Part shown: positions 52,208 to 63,100 of the stretch, piece after piece
Layout of the letters: each line of letters opens with the position of its first letter
How positions within the stretch are numbered: position 1 is the stretch's first letter
Assembly (NCBI GenBank): GCA_903834785.1
Contig: CAILKP010000067.1
Location: 20,905 to 84,904 of the forward strand
DNA: 64,000 nucleotides
Direction of reading: 5' to 3'
Source of the DNA: an uncultured bacterium
GTDB lineage: Bacteria > Planctomycetota > Phycisphaerae > Phycisphaerales > UBA1924
The notes under the pieces: model-generated
What the model saw: only the letters and a program-made list of their open reading frames with translations
What the model was told of the DNA's origin: nothing
Database searches by the model: none
Made by a program: the position numbers and the translations under genes

Positions 52208-55015
52208 TCAGCAGCCCAGGCCGAAGGCGTTGATGAAGTCGATGAAGTCGGTCCCGTCGATGGTGCCGTCGAAGTTCAGATCAGCCAGCGAGTCAACCGT
52301 GGCATCACCGATGGAGAACGAGTTGATGAACGCGATGAAGTCGCTGCCATCGAGCGTGCCATCCCCCGGGGCCGTACCGCCGCTGTCAACGATGTCGGCC
52401 ACGCTGCAGGGAGTCGGCGGCGGGGGCGGAGGAACTGTGCAGGAGATCGACAGCGTCCCGGCGCCCGAGGCGCCGTTGTAGCCGCCCACACGGATCAGGT
52501 AGTTTCGCCCTGCGACGGAGTTGAAGGTGACCTGCGAGCGCAGGTTGCCGCCGGTGGTGCACGCAAAGTCGTCGTTGCACGCCAGCGCCTGGTTGTTGGC
52601 CGTGGGGCAGCCGGAATAGATGCCGACGACGGAGTCAAAGCCCGTCGTGCCGCAGGTGTTCACGGTCACGGTGCCAGTGCACGTTGCCGTATACGCGAAC
52701 CAGATGTCCTTATCGATGGCGTTCGGTGCGGCAGCCAGGCACAGTGTGTCGGTCGGCCCGTCGGTGGTGGCGGTGGAGGTGTTAAACGCGGTCGCGCCGT
52801 TGAAGATAGCCGTCGCGCCGCTGCAGCGGTCGTTGGCGGGGCCCGTTGCCGACGCCGTCCAGGTTGCCGCCAGCGAGAACGCGCCGCTAGCCCCGTTCCA
52901 GCCGCCGACGCGGATGCGGATGCTCTGGCCGCTGGTCAGCGTCTGGGAGAGATAGGAAGTGTTCCCGCCGCCGCACGGGCCCACGCCCGGTGCTGCATCA
53001 TCGTTGCAGGCCAGTTGCGTGCCCCCGCAGGCCGAGGAGATCGACAGCACTGTGTCGAGGGTCGAGCCGCAGGTGTTCAGGACCAGTGTGCCCGCGGCAG
53101 GCGCGGTGAAGGCGTACCACACATCCGGACCGGCCGGCGTGCCGCCGCAGGTTGCCGAGCCGTCGCTGGTGGCGTTGGCCGTGCTGCCGGTGAAGGTGCC
53201 GCCGGCGGTGGTGATGACCGTCGCCGCCGAGCATGCGTTGTTCGCCGGAGCCACCGGAGCGCTGGTCAGCGACCAGGAAAGGTCATAGCTGTTGCGGACG
53301 CTGCTGGCCAGGAAGACCCTCGCATAGACCGTGACCGCCGAACCGGCGATGTTGGTGTAGCTGATGGTCTCGGTGGCACCTGTCGTTGTTGATGAGGCTG
53401 CCGGTGAGCCGGCGCACACCGTGTACAGCTGCAGGTCGACGTTGCCGTAGGCGTTGGTGATGTTTGCCAGCGAGATCGCCGCCGTGCCGCCTGCCGGAAC
53501 GGAGATTGAGTACCAGTCCTCGCTCGTGCTCTTGACGATGCGAGCGGTCAGTGAGCCCGTGGTGCCGGTGATCGCCCGCGCTGTCGCGCACGAGTTGTTC
53601 GGCTCGCTGGTGTCGTCACTGCCGGCGGCAAGTGCGGAGGACACTGTCGCAAAGTTGGAGTACGTCAGCGAAAAATCGCCGTACCAGTCGTACAGGCTGC
53701 TTGGGGAGAGGCCGCAGGCCGAGGGACCGCCGAACAGCTGGCCGACGAGTTGCTGCGTTGAGGTCAGGAACAATCCGCCGCCCGACGAGCCCGGCTCCGT
53801 CACGCCGCTGTTCCAGTTGCTGCGGATGGAGCTTGCCCCGCTGTACGTGCCGGTGCCGGCGTACGTGCCGGTGGAGTACCGCTTCCATGAACCATCGGGA
53901 TGATGGATGCTCGTCAGCGCCGCACTCGCGGCCGGACGTGACGAGGACCAGCCGGCAAAGAACAACCCGGCCGGCAACGCCCCGCGGATCAGCAGCAGCG
54001 AGTGGTCCGTCGAGGCGCTGGCGTTAACAAGTGTGGCCACGCTGGACCGCGCCACAGAACCCAGAGCCGGAACCGTGCCGTTGCACGTGCCGGTCTGATA
54101 GAGCCAGTAAATCTCCGCCGTACTCGCCGCGGCCGCGGTGCTCAGGCAGTGGTTGGCCGTCAGCCAGTACGGGGTCTGGTCCGCGGCGGTGGTGTTGAGC
54201 ATCGTGCCCGAGCAGTACAGCGACACGCCGCCCGAGATTAAGCCGATGCCGGCGCACGCCTTGGCCGTGTTGGCCCACGCGCTGAAGCACGTTGCATCGT
54301 TGTGGCAGGTGCCCACTTCGGCCGCCGGGTCCATCACCTGCCAGAGGTTCCGGTAAATGTGCTGGATCGAGTCGATCCGGAACGGCAGCTGCCGCGGCGC
54401 ACCCTTGGGCAGTTGCAGCTCCACGCGGCACGTGTCGGAGAACGTTGTCGGCACCCAGACCTCACCGGTATCCAGCACGCCGCGGCCGAAGTACGGCCCC
54501 TCGGCCAGCGAGGGTGTGTCCGGCGAGTATGCCACCACCTGTGCGCCCTCGGGCATGTTCACATCTGCCAGGTGCACGCGAATGCCCACCGCGCCCGGTG
54601 AGCGGATGTCGATCACCCACACGCTCGTGCCGTCCGGGCCATCCATCCACACACCCGTATCGGCGGGCAAGGTCACATCGCGACCCACGCCGTAACGCAG
54701 CGGCTTTCGGAGTCCTTCGGGGTTGTTGGCAGGGTTCCACGGCCCATCCTCGGCAATCAGTGCATCGTTGCTGATCGCCTCGAGCGTGATCGTCGGCACG
54801 TTTTCCGGCAGCGTGATGCCGAGCTGCTTGCTCAGCGCCACCGCCCGCGGGGTGTCCGCATACGTCGGCCCGTACGCGCCCAGTGTCCCCGCCGCCGGCT
54901 GGGGCTCTGTTGCAGGCTGCGCTCCGTGGGCAGCCGGTACACCGGGGGCAACGCTGGCAGCGAGGCATGAGACAGCGATCAGGGCGGCAAGACGGGCGTG
55001 GCGTGCGGTGAGCAT
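52208..55015 (-). CDS. Secreted trypsin-like serine protease with GC-type dockerin tail
   Basis: 935 residues from ATG 55015, with GGAG seven bases upstream. The signal peptide is LAALIAVSCLAASVAPGVPAA. A pro-region of about 190 residues is followed by a chymotrypsin-fold domain like lysyl endopeptidases: YWLTANHCLS (His near 287), STDHSLLLIRG (Asp near 335) and VTEPGSSGGGLF (Ser near 408). Pre-peptidase-type beta domains follow in three copies (SEDWYSISVPAGG, DVWYAFTAPAAGTLVLNTCG, KDIWFAYTATCTGTVTVNTC). The end has a Pro run and two EF-hand-like repeats DGTLDGSDFIAFINSF and DGTIDGTDFIDFINAF, then Gly-Cys. An extracellular protease, probably anchored or complexed. Confidence 0.92.
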   Translation of the reverse strand: MLTARHARLAALIAVSCLAASVAPGVPAAHGAQPATEPQPAAGTLGAYGPTYADTPRAVALSKQLGITLPENVPTITLEAISNDALIAEDGPWNPANNPEGLRKPLRYGVGRDVTLPADTGVWMDGPDGTSVWVIDIRSPGAVGIRVHLADVNMPEGAQVVAYSPDTPSLAEGPYFGRGVLDTGEVWVPTTFSDTCRVELQLPKGAPRQLPFRIDSIQHIYRNLWQVMDPAAEVGTCHNDATCFSAWANTAKACAGIGLISGGVSLYCSGTMLNTTAADQTPYWLTANHCLSTAAAASTAEIYWLYQTGTCNGTVPALGSVARSSVATLVNASASTDHSLLLIRGALPAGLFFAGWSSSRPAASAALTSIHHPDGSWKRYSTGTYAGTGTYSGASSIRSNWNSGVTEPGSSGGGLFLTSTQQLVGQLFGGPSACGLSPSSLYDWYGDFSLTYSNFATVSSALAAGSDDTSEPNNSCATARAITGTTGSLTARIVKSTSEDWYSISVPAGGTAAISLANITNAYGNVDLQLYTVCAGSPAASSTTTGATETISYTNIAGSAVTVYARVFLASSVRNSYDLSWSLTSAPVAPANNACSAATVITTAGGTFTGSTANATSDGSATCGGTPAGPDVWYAFTAPAAGTLVLNTCGSTLDTVLSISSACGGTQLACNDDAAPGVGPCGGGNTSYLSQTLTSGQSIRIRVGGWNGASGAFSLAATWTASATGPANDRCSGATAIFNGATAFNTSTATTDGPTDTLCLAAAPNAIDKDIWFAYTATCTGTVTVNTCGTTGFDSVVGIYSGCPTANNQALACNDDFACTTGGNLRSQVTFNSVAGRNYLIRVGGYNGASGAGTLSISCTVPPPPPPTPCSVADIVDSGGTAPGDGTLDGSDFIAFINSFSIGDATVDSLADLNFDGTIDGTDFIDFINAFGLGC

Positions 55016-55281
55016 CGAATCTCCGATTTCGTGCGTTGGGACCATCATGCACGGTCAATGGTGGGACACGGTGCAACCCCGGCGTTTCGCCGTGGCGGCA
55101 TCGGTCTTGAGTTCGAAAGTATGACGCGCGTGGACGCAACTGCGACCAATCTCTACCGCTTTGCGGGCACACGACGCGTGGTAACCTCATTCGGACGTGC
55201 CGGCTGGGTCCGGTTCGTCAGGGGTTCCCGCGCCGCTGGGCTCCGCCAGCCATCCCGCCGCGGCCAGAAGTTCGACCACCG

Positions 55282-58200
55282 TCAATCCTCAAGCCAGGTG
55301 GTTCCCATTCCCGCATCCGCCTTCAGCGGCACACGCAGTGACATGGCCTGTTCCATCCGACCGGTGATCAGCGTCATCGCCGCCTCGGCACTGCCCCGCG
55401 GGCACTCAAAGACCAGTTCGTCGTGGATCTGCAGCAGCATCTTCAGCCCTGCGGGTGCCGCACCGCGGTTGATGTGGTCCTGCAGATCCACCATCGCCAG
55501 CTTGATCAGGTCCGCCGCCGAGCCCTGCACCACCGAGTTGATCGCCATCCGCTCGGCCATTGCCTTGCGTGACGGGTTGGTGCTCTCGATGTCGGGGATC
55601 GGTCGCCGCCGATGCAGCATGGTCTCGACGTAGCCGCTGGCCACCGCCTGGCTCACGCACTCAGCCAGGAACGTCGTGATCCCCGGGAACCGCTTCTTGT
55701 ATCCGGTGATGATCTCCTCCGCCTGGCCGTTGCCGATGCCCAGCCGCCGCGCCAGCCCGAAGGCCGTGATGCCGTAGACGATGCCGAAGTTCACCATCTT
55801 GGCGCCCGAGCGCATCTCGCGCGTCACCTGATCCTCCGGAATGCTGTGAATCTGTGCAGCGACCGCCGTGTGAATGTCATCCCCGCGCTCAAACGCGGCG
55901 ATCAATGCTTCATCGCCAGAAAGATGCGCCAGCAGCCGCAGTTCGATCTGCGAGTAGTCCGCCGAGACCAGCACGCAGCCCTCGGCCGCCACAAACGCTT
56001 TGCGGATCTCCCGCCCGCTGTCGCTGCGGATGGGGATGTTCTGCAGGTTCGGATCGCTCGATGACAGCCGACCCGTCGCGGCCACCGTCTGGTTGAAGCT
56101 CGCGTGAATCCGCCCCGTCGCCGGGTTGATTTCTTCCTTCAGTGCAACCAAATACGTGCCCACCAGCTTGGTCAGCTGCCGGTGCTCGACAATCAACCTC
56201 GGAATCGGCGTGGTGATCGCCGGGTCCTCCGCCAGCTGCTCGAGCACCTCCACATCTGTGGAGTAGCCGGTCTTTGTCTTCTTGACCGGCTTGATGCCCA
56301 GGCCCGGCTCCGGGTCCGTCGGCTTGTTGAACAGCGCGACTGAGAGCTGCTTGGGGGATTCGGGGTTGAACGTCCGGCCCAGCGTCTGATGTGCTGACTC
56401 ATCGATCAGCCGGTGTACCTCCGCCGCCCGCTCCTGCAGCCGGTCGCGCTGGCGGTCCAGTTCGCTGGCATCAACAGTGATGCCGTTGTACTCCAGTTCG
56501 GCCAGCACGCCCACCAGCGGCATCTCGACCTTGGCAAACAGGTCCATCAGCCCCATCGCCTCCAGCTGCGGCTGCATGTGGTTGTGCAGCCGCAGCGTCA
56601 CGTCCGCATCCTCCGCCGCGTACTCGGTGGCCAGCGCCAGCGGCACCGTATCAAAGGTCGTCTGCTGCTTGCCGCTGCCGATCAGCTCCTTGATGGAGAT
56701 GTTCTGGTGACCAAGCAACGCCAGCGCCAGTGCATCCATCGAGTGGCTCGACCGCGACGCATCGATCAGGTAGCTGGCCACCATCGAGTCAAACGGCACC
56801 GCACCCGCCGCCGTCTTCGCCGCGGCAGCTCCCAGTACCGGCGGCTGCCACACGTCCGGGCCAAAGGTCGCACCGCGCACCTCCAGCCCCGCGTGCCGCA
56901 GCACCAGTAGGTCGAACTTGACGTTGTGCCCGCACTTGGCACGCCTGGCGTCGCTCATGATCGGCCGCAGCGCATCAAGCACCGTCGCCACATCCAGCAT
57001 CTGCTCGCCCGCCGGTGCCCGCACCGGCACGTAGTACGCCGTGCCGGGCTTGGTGCAGAAGCTGATCCCGCACAGCTTGCTGGCCAGCGGCTTGAGCCCC
57101 GTAGTCTCGGTGTCAAACGCAAAGATCTTCGCCGCCGAGAGCTCCGCCACCAACGCGTCAAGCTCCGCGGCCGTGCGCACGCATCGGTAGTCGTGTGGCT
57201 CCGGCCACACGGCCGTCGCGCTGGTCAGCAGCCCGCCGCCGCTCGTACCCGCTCCGCCCGCTGAGCCGCCGAACAGCCCGCCCTCATCGTCGCCGCCTCC
57301 CGCAGGGGCATCAAACAGACTCGGCCCGGCATCTGCCGCGGGCTTGGTACTTCTGCTGGCCCGCGGGGCCGTGGGTCTGGCCAATGCTGGCACAACCGCT
57401 GCCGCAGCTACGCCAGCTCCCTCACCCGTTGTGCCCGCACCACCCGGCCCCTGCGGCGGCAATCCCAGTAACGCCCGCACGTCGTCCTGATACCGGTTGA
57501 ACCCCATTTCCTTGAGTTCCGGGATGAGCTCGGCCAGTGCGAACCGTTCCGCCCGGGCCTGCTCCAGGTCCAGCGCAATCGGCACATCATGCCGCAGCGT
57601 CACAAGTTCCTGCGACAGCCCCAGCCGCGGCGCGGCCTCGCGGATCTTCTCCCCGCGTTTGCCCTTGATCTGCCCCGCCTCCGCCGCGGCAAGCACCCCG
57701 GCCAGCGTCCCGTACATCGCCACCAGTTCCGCCGCGGTTTTGGGCCCCACCCCGTCCACGCCGGGCACGTTGTCCGCGTTGTCGCCCATCAGCGTCAGAA
57801 AGTCAATCACCTGCCCCGGCTCCAGCCCCGTCTCTTCCTTGAGCTTTGCCGCCGTGATCAGTTCATCGGTGTGTACATCAAAAAGTTCAACGGCCCCGTG
57901 CGTGGCCGATGCCGGCCGCAGCAGCTGCTTGAGGTCCTTGTCCTTGCTGACGATCCGGATCGTCAGCTCCGGGTGCGACGCGCTCAGCTGCGTCACCAGC
58001 GTGGCCAGCACATCGTCGGCCTCAAAGCTCTCAGCCCCCAGAATCGGGATCCCCATCTTGCGCATCGTCCCCAGGCACCGCTGCACCTGCGGCTCAAGAT
58101 CCTCCGGTGGCTCGGAGCGGTTGGCCTTGTACTGCGGGTACAACTGCGTGCGAAACGTCCCCCGGTCGCCGGAGACGTCCAGCGTCACCGCCACAAAGTC

Positions 58201-58371
58201 CGGCCGCGATCCCGTCGCCGGTGTGCCCCGCAGCAGCTTGAGCAGCATGCCCACGAAGCCATACGACATGTTCGTCGGTTCCTTGGTCACCGGCGAGGTC
58301 ATGGGCGTCCGAATGGCGTGGTATGCCCGAAAGAACTGGGCGTAGCCGTCGATCAGATACAGCGTGGGCAT
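55282..58371 (-). CDS. polA: DNA polymerase I
   Basis: 1029 residues from ATG 58371 (a 5-residue longer start exists at 58386). The 5'-3' exonuclease domain opens with TLYLIDGYAQFFRAYHAIR and has LMGDNADNVPGVDGVGPKTA. After a Gly/Ala/Pro-rich linker of about 90 residues comes a 3'-5' exonuclease with intact FAFDTETTGL, CGHNVKFD and YAAEDADVTLRL, so proofreading should be active. The polymerase domain has LVSADYSQIELRLLAHLSGD (motif A), KMVNFGIVYGITAFGLARRL (motif B, Phe, so it should discriminate against ddNTPs) and LLQIHDELVFE (motif C). Downstream of tmk by 42 bp, likely one operon. Confidence 0.97.
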   Translation of the reverse strand: MPTLYLIDGYAQFFRAYHAIRTPMTSPVTKEPTNMSYGFVGMLLKLLRGTPATGSRPDFVAVTLDVSGDRGTFRTQLYPQYKANRSEPPEDLEPQVQRCLGTMRKMGIPILGAESFEADDVLATLVTQLSASHPELTIRIVSKDKDLKQLLRPASATHGAVELFDVHTDELITAAKLKEETGLEPGQVIDFLTLMGDNADNVPGVDGVGPKTAAELVAMYGTLAGVLAAAEAGQIKGKRGEKIREAAPRLGLSQELVTLRHDVPIALDLEQARAERFALAELIPELKEMGFNRYQDDVRALLGLPPQGPGGAGTTGEGAGVAAAAVVPALARPTAPRASRSTKPAADAGPSLFDAPAGGGDDEGGLFGGSAGGAGTSGGGLLTSATAVWPEPHDYRCVRTAAELDALVAELSAAKIFAFDTETTGLKPLASKLCGISFCTKPGTAYYVPVRAPAGEQMLDVATVLDALRPIMSDARRAKCGHNVKFDLLVLRHAGLEVRGATFGPDVWQPPVLGAAAAKTAAGAVPFDSMVASYLIDASRSSHSMDALALALLGHQNISIKELIGSGKQQTTFDTVPLALATEYAAEDADVTLRLHNHMQPQLEAMGLMDLFAKVEMPLVGVLAELEYNGITVDASELDRQRDRLQERAAEVHRLIDESAHQTLGRTFNPESPKQLSVALFNKPTDPEPGLGIKPVKKTKTGYSTDVEVLEQLAEDPAITTPIPRLIVEHRQLTKLVGTYLVALKEEINPATGRIHASFNQTVAATGRLSSSDPNLQNIPIRSDSGREIRKAFVAAEGCVLVSADYSQIELRLLAHLSGDEALIAAFERGDDIHTAVAAQIHSIPEDQVTREMRSGAKMVNFGIVYGITAFGLARRLGIGNGQAEEIITGYKKRFPGITTFLAECVSQAVASGYVETMLHRRRPIPDIESTNPSRKAMAERMAINSVVQGSAADLIKLAMVDLQDHINRGAAPAGLKMLLQIHDELVFECPRGSAEAAMTLITGRMEQAMSLRVPLKADAGMGTTWLED

Positions 58372-58413
58372 GGCTGAGCGTTGCACGCCCGGGTCGCCGG
58401 GACAAGCCCCGGC

Positions 58414-59079
58414 TCACTCAAAGCGGGCAACCCGTTCCTGCAGCACGCGGCAGAGTTGCTGCCACACGCCCTCCTGGTCCTGTGAAGCATCAATAACCGC
58501 AAACCGCCCCGGATCGGCCTTGGCCTGGTCCAAATAGCCCTTGCGCACCAGTTTGAAGAACTCCAGCCCCTTGGCCTCCATCCGGTCCAGCGAGCCCGTC
58601 AGCCGCTTGCTGGCCGCCACGTGGTCCAGGTCAAACAGCAGCACCAGGTCAGGCATCAGCCCGCCGGTGGCCACCCGCGCCACCGCGGAGATATCCGCAC
58701 TGTTCAGCCCGCCCGCCGTGCCCTGATACGCCAGCGTCGATGACACAAACCGGTCCGCCAGCACCATCTTCTGCTCGCGCAAGGCGGGCGTGATGATCGA
58801 CGAAACCAGTTCCGCCCGAGATGCCATGTACAGCAGCATCTCGCACCGCACCGACATCCCCGTGTTGGCCTTGTCCAGCAGCACCGTGCGGATCGCCTCG
58901 CCCGTCTTGGTCCCGCCCGGCTCACGCACAATCGTGTGCGGCACGTTGCAGCTCGTCGCCAGCTCCGACAGCCGCTTGAACTGCGTGCTCTTGCCCGAGC
59001 CGTCCGGGCCCTCAAAGACCACGAAGCGTCCGCGCAGTCTGCTCAGCGTGTTTCGCATGGCCTCGGGCGTCACCGTCAT
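58414..59079 (-). CDS. tmk: Thymidylate kinase
   Basis: 221 residues from ATG 59079; ATG 59058 just before RGRFVVFEGPDG would also be reasonable. It phosphorylates dTMP. P-loop FEGPDGSGKSTQ is followed by the DRX-type VREPGGTKTGEAIR, then VLADRFVSSTLAYQG and the lid region KRLTGSLDRMEAKGLEFF. Length fits. polA follows 42 bp later on the same strand, joining dTTP supply with a polymerase. Confidence 0.94.
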   Translation of the reverse strand: MTVTPEAMRNTLSRLRGRFVVFEGPDGSGKSTQFKRLSELATSCNVPHTIVREPGGTKTGEAIRTVLLDKANTGMSVRCEMLLYMASRAELVSSIITPALREQKMVLADRFVSSTLAYQGTAGGLNSADISAVARVATGGLMPDLVLLFDLDHVAASKRLTGSLDRMEAKGLEFFKLVRKGYLDQAKADPGRFAVIDASQDQEGVWQQLCRVLQERVARFE

Positions 59080-59343
59080 GGGCCCAGCGTACCCACCACC
59101 CCCTGCCGCGAGCAACCCCGCCTGCCCAAGTTGCCATCAACTTCCGCTCGTCCTGTCTCCGCGGCACGCCAATGCTGCGCCCCTAGCCCCCCAAACTGTC
59201 GTTTGCCGCAGATGAATCCCTCGCTCCCCGTCCCTGCTCACCCCGCCCGGGGTACCTTCCCCGTCTCGCAGGCGGCCTCCCGCCGCCCTGCAGCCCCCGC
59301 CGCACGCACAAACTCCAGCGATCGAACTCCAACTAGCACACGC

Positions 59344-60105
59344 ATGCCCGGCACACTCCCAATCCGCGATTACGACCTGATCATCTGCGACATCGACGGC
59401 TGCCTCTCGCCAGAGGCCAGTCTGCCGTTCGATCTGGCCGGTCTGGCCAAAGTCGCCCAGCACAACACACTGGCCATCGAACGCGGCGACCGCCCCGTGC
59501 TGACCGTCTGCTCCGGCCGGCCGCAGCCCTTTGCCGAAGCCATGTGCCGCCTGCTGCAGAACAGCATCATGCCCTGCGTGTGCGAGAACGGCGCGTGGGT
59601 CTATCACCCCGGCACCAACGTCTACGAGCTCGACCCGGCCATCACGCCCGGGCACCTGGAAGCAGTGGGGGAGCTCTCCCGCTGGTGCCGCCAGCAGTTC
59701 GGCGTCTCCGGCGTCACCGAGCAGCCCGGCAAGACCGCCTCCGTCACGCTCTACCACCCCGACACGGCCTACCTCCGCTCCCTGATGCCCAAAGTCGCCG
59801 AGCAGTGCGAACTGCGCAAGTGGCCTTTCAAGGTCACCATGACCTGGCTCTACATCAACTGCGACCTGCAGCACGTCAACAAGGGCACCGGCCTGGACCG
59901 CATGCTCACCGCCTGCCGCCTGGAAAAGGCCCGCCTCGTTGGCATCGGTGACACGACCGGCGACCGCTACATCGCCGAGCGCGTCGGCTTCTTCGCCTGC
60001 CCGGGCAACGCCCAGCCCGCGATCAAGGAGCACGCCCACTTCATCGCCCCCTCGCACGAGGTCCGCGGCGTGCTTGAGATTCTCGAGCGCATCGGCACCA
60101 ACTGA
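59344..60105 (+). CDS. HAD-superfamily hydrolase (Cof / mannosyl-3-phosphoglycerate phosphatase-like)
   Basis: 253 residues from ATG 59344; an ATG at 59212 would add 44 low-complexity residues. Motif I is LIICDIDGCLSP (DxDG, nucleophile and acid Asp). Motif II is LTVCSGRP. KGTGLDRMLTACRL holds the motif III Lys and VGIGDTTGDRYIAERV the motif IV acidic residues. The cap, with FKVTMTWLYINCD, is of the C2 type. These enzymes remove phosphate from sugar phosphates; the substrate is not clear. It stands between the divergent tmk gene and the convergent oxidoreductase gene. Confidence 0.88.
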   Translation: MPGTLPIRDYDLIICDIDGCLSPEASLPFDLAGLAKVAQHNTLAIERGDRPVLTVCSGRPQPFAEAMCRLLQNSIMPCVCENGAWVYHPGTNVYELDPAITPGHLEAVGELSRWCRQQFGVSGVTEQPGKTASVTLYHPDTAYLRSLMPKVAEQCELRKWPFKVTMTWLYINCDLQHVNKGTGLDRMLTACRLEKARLVGIGDTTGDRYIAERVGFFACPGNAQPAIKEHAHFIAPSHEVRGVLEILERIGTN

Positions 60106-60129
60106 CGCCGGGAACTTCCACCTTCCCCA

Positions 60130-63100
60130 TCACGGTGCCAGCAGCTTCTCCAGCAGTTCCACCGGGTGCAGCGCGTGCCGCGTGTTCTTGGTTCCGTCCT
60201 TGATCTGGTGCCGGCAGCTTGTGCCCGTCGCCAGGATCACCGCCGTCGGGTTCTTCCGCACGTGCGGCAGCACGCCGCCGCCCGCCGGCCCGTGCGTGTT
60301 GTCCAGGTTCGCAATCGCCATCGACAGGTCGTACTTCTCCGCGTCGTAGCCGAAGCTGCCGGCCATGCCGCAGCACCCCGTGTCCAGCACCGTCAGCCGG
60401 CTGCCCAGCACACGCCGCAGGACTCCGCCGCTGGAGGCCGCACCCCACAGCGCCTTCTGGTGGCAGTGGGCGTGCAGCAGCACCGGTGCACCGGCGCCCA
60501 GCACCGCATCCAGCTTCTCCGGCCCGGGCACCGTCGGCCGCGCCGGGTGCTGCTCCCACCGGCTCTCGATGAACTGCTCAACGAGCATCGCCTTGGCCGC
60601 CAGCTTCCGCCGCAGCTCAATGCTCGAGCGGCAGCGGATCGTCAGCCAGTCATCCTTAAACGCCGACAGGCAGCTCGGCTCCACCACCAAAATCGCCTTG
60701 ACATCGTCCTTCTCAATGTCCTCACGCAGCTGCTCAATCGTCGCGTCGATGGTCTCGGCCGCCTCGGCCAGCATCCCCACGGAGATCATCGACCGGCCGC
60801 AGCACCCAACCTTCGGCAGCGTCACGCCGTAGCCCAGGTGCTCCAGCAGCCGGCGCGTCGCCATGCCCAGGTGGCTTTCGTTGTACGTCGTAAAGCAGTC
60901 TGCAAACAGCGTCACGCGGGGGCGGCTCTCGCGGTTTGCCGCTGCCAGCTCCTCGCCCCACAGCGAGTACAACGAGCGTGAAAACGCCGGCAGTGTCCGC
61001 TTCGGATGCACCTTCATCACCGCCTCAATCGCCGCCCGCACCGGCGGCAGCGTACTGCCCCAGTTGGCCAGCCCCGGCGTCATCGAGCCGATCCGGTTCA
61101 GCGTGCGAATGTGCCCCGTCAGCAGCGCCTTCAGCGGCACCCGCCCCGTCGCCTTGTACCGCTGCGCCGTGTATTCGGCCTTGAGCTTGGCAATGTCCAC
61201 GTTGCTCGGGCACTCGCTCTTGCACGCCTTGCACGACAGGCACAGATCCAGCGTCGCCATCGTCTCCGGCTCAGTAAACCTTGCCCGCAGCGCATCGGCA
61301 TCCGGCGTGTGCGAGGCCGTCAGCCCCTCAGTCAACTGCCCGGTGATCGCCAGCCGCAGCGCGTTGCCGCGCCCGCGCGTCGCGTGCCGCTCGTCCATCG
61401 TTCCGCGGTAGCTCGGGCACATCGTCCCGCCCGCACTCTTGCGGCACACGCCCGCGCCGTTGCACATCTCAACGGCATGGCCGAAGCCCTCTTCCTTCTC
61501 GTACGTGTAAAACGTCGCAAGCTCCGGCACGTGCGGCTTGCGCATCCCGCCTGCGGCCAGCCCACTCCCCGGCCCGGCCCCCACGCTCCCCGGGTCAATC
61601 CGCGTCTGCTGCGTGATGCTCTCGATCGGCCCCGGCGACACGATGTTCCCCGGGTTCAGCAGCCCCTGGGGGTCAAACACCGCCTTGACCTGCCGGAACA
61701 CGTTCATCATCTCCGGCCCGTAGAACCTCTCGAGCAGCGGCCCGCGGATGCGCCCGTCGCCGTGCTCGCCCGACATCACACCACCGAGCTTCTTGGCCAG
61801 GTCCGCCACCTTCACCGCAATGTCCCGCAGCGTCGCCAGCTCCGCCTCGTTGTGCGGGTCAATCAGCGGCCGCACGTGCAGCACGCCCACTGACGCGTGC
61901 GCGTAGAACGCGGCCTTCGTCCCCGCCGCCGTCACAATGTCCCGGAACTCGCGCACAAACTGGCTTAAGTTCTCCACCGGCACCGCGTTGTCTTCCACAA
62001 ACGTCAGCGGCTTGCGCGTCCCCGGCAGCCCGTGCAGCAGTGGCTCGCCCGCCTTGCGCAGCTTCCACGCATCGCCGATGCCCGCCGCATCCGTCACCTC
62101 ACGCATCGGTGCCTTCGTCCGGTCCGGCACCGCCGCCCGCAGTGCGGCAAACCGCTCCGCCAGTTCCTCCGGCCCGCCCAGGCAGTGATACTCCACATAC
62201 AGCACCGCCGCAGGTGAGCTCCCGCCCACTTCCGGAAACGCCTTGACGTACTCCGCGCACTCCCGGTTGCCCCGCGCCGCCTCAATCACCACATCATCCA
62301 CCAGCTCCACCGCGCTGGGCTTGGTGGTCAAAATCGACATCACCGCGGCGATCGCCGCATCCACCGAGGTAAAGCTCATCAGTGCCAGCCCGCGTGTCTT
62401 GGGCTGCGGGAACAGCTTCAGCTTCGCCCCCAGCACCACCGCCAGCGTGCCCTCGCTGCCCACAATCAGCTTCGTCAGGTCCAGGTCCTGCGGCATCACG
62501 CCGCGCTCCACCTGGTCCAGAATCAGATCCAGTGCATACCCCGCGTTCCGCCGCATCGTCTTGGGGAACCGCTCGCGGATCAGCCCGGCATTGGCCTTGA
62601 CGATCCGTGAAACACCGTCGGCCAGCTTCAGCGCAATCACATCCCGCCCGCCCGCCCCGCGGCCGAAGCGCACCCGCGCCCCGCTGGCCGTCACCGCATC
62701 AATCTCCAGCACGCTGTCCACCGTCCGGCCGTACAGCACGCTCCGCGAGCCCGACGCGTTGTTGCCGATGCACCCGCCCACACTCGCCTGCGCGCTCGTC
62801 GCCGGGTCCGGAGCGTAAAACAGCCCCGTCTTCTCACGCGTCAGCCACGTGTTGATGTCATCAATCTTCACCCCCGCCTCGGCATGCACCGTCCGCTCGC
62901 CTGTGTTCAGCCCGCCCAGGTGCTGACACCGCGCCGACACATCAATCACCACCGCTCGGTTCGTGCACTGCCCCGCCAGGCTCGTTCCGCCACCCCGCGG
63001 CAGCATCGGCACCCCGAACCGCTGACAGATCTCCACCGCCGCCGCCGCGTCGGCCACATCCGCCGGCACCAGCACCCCCAGCGGCTCAACCTGATACAGC

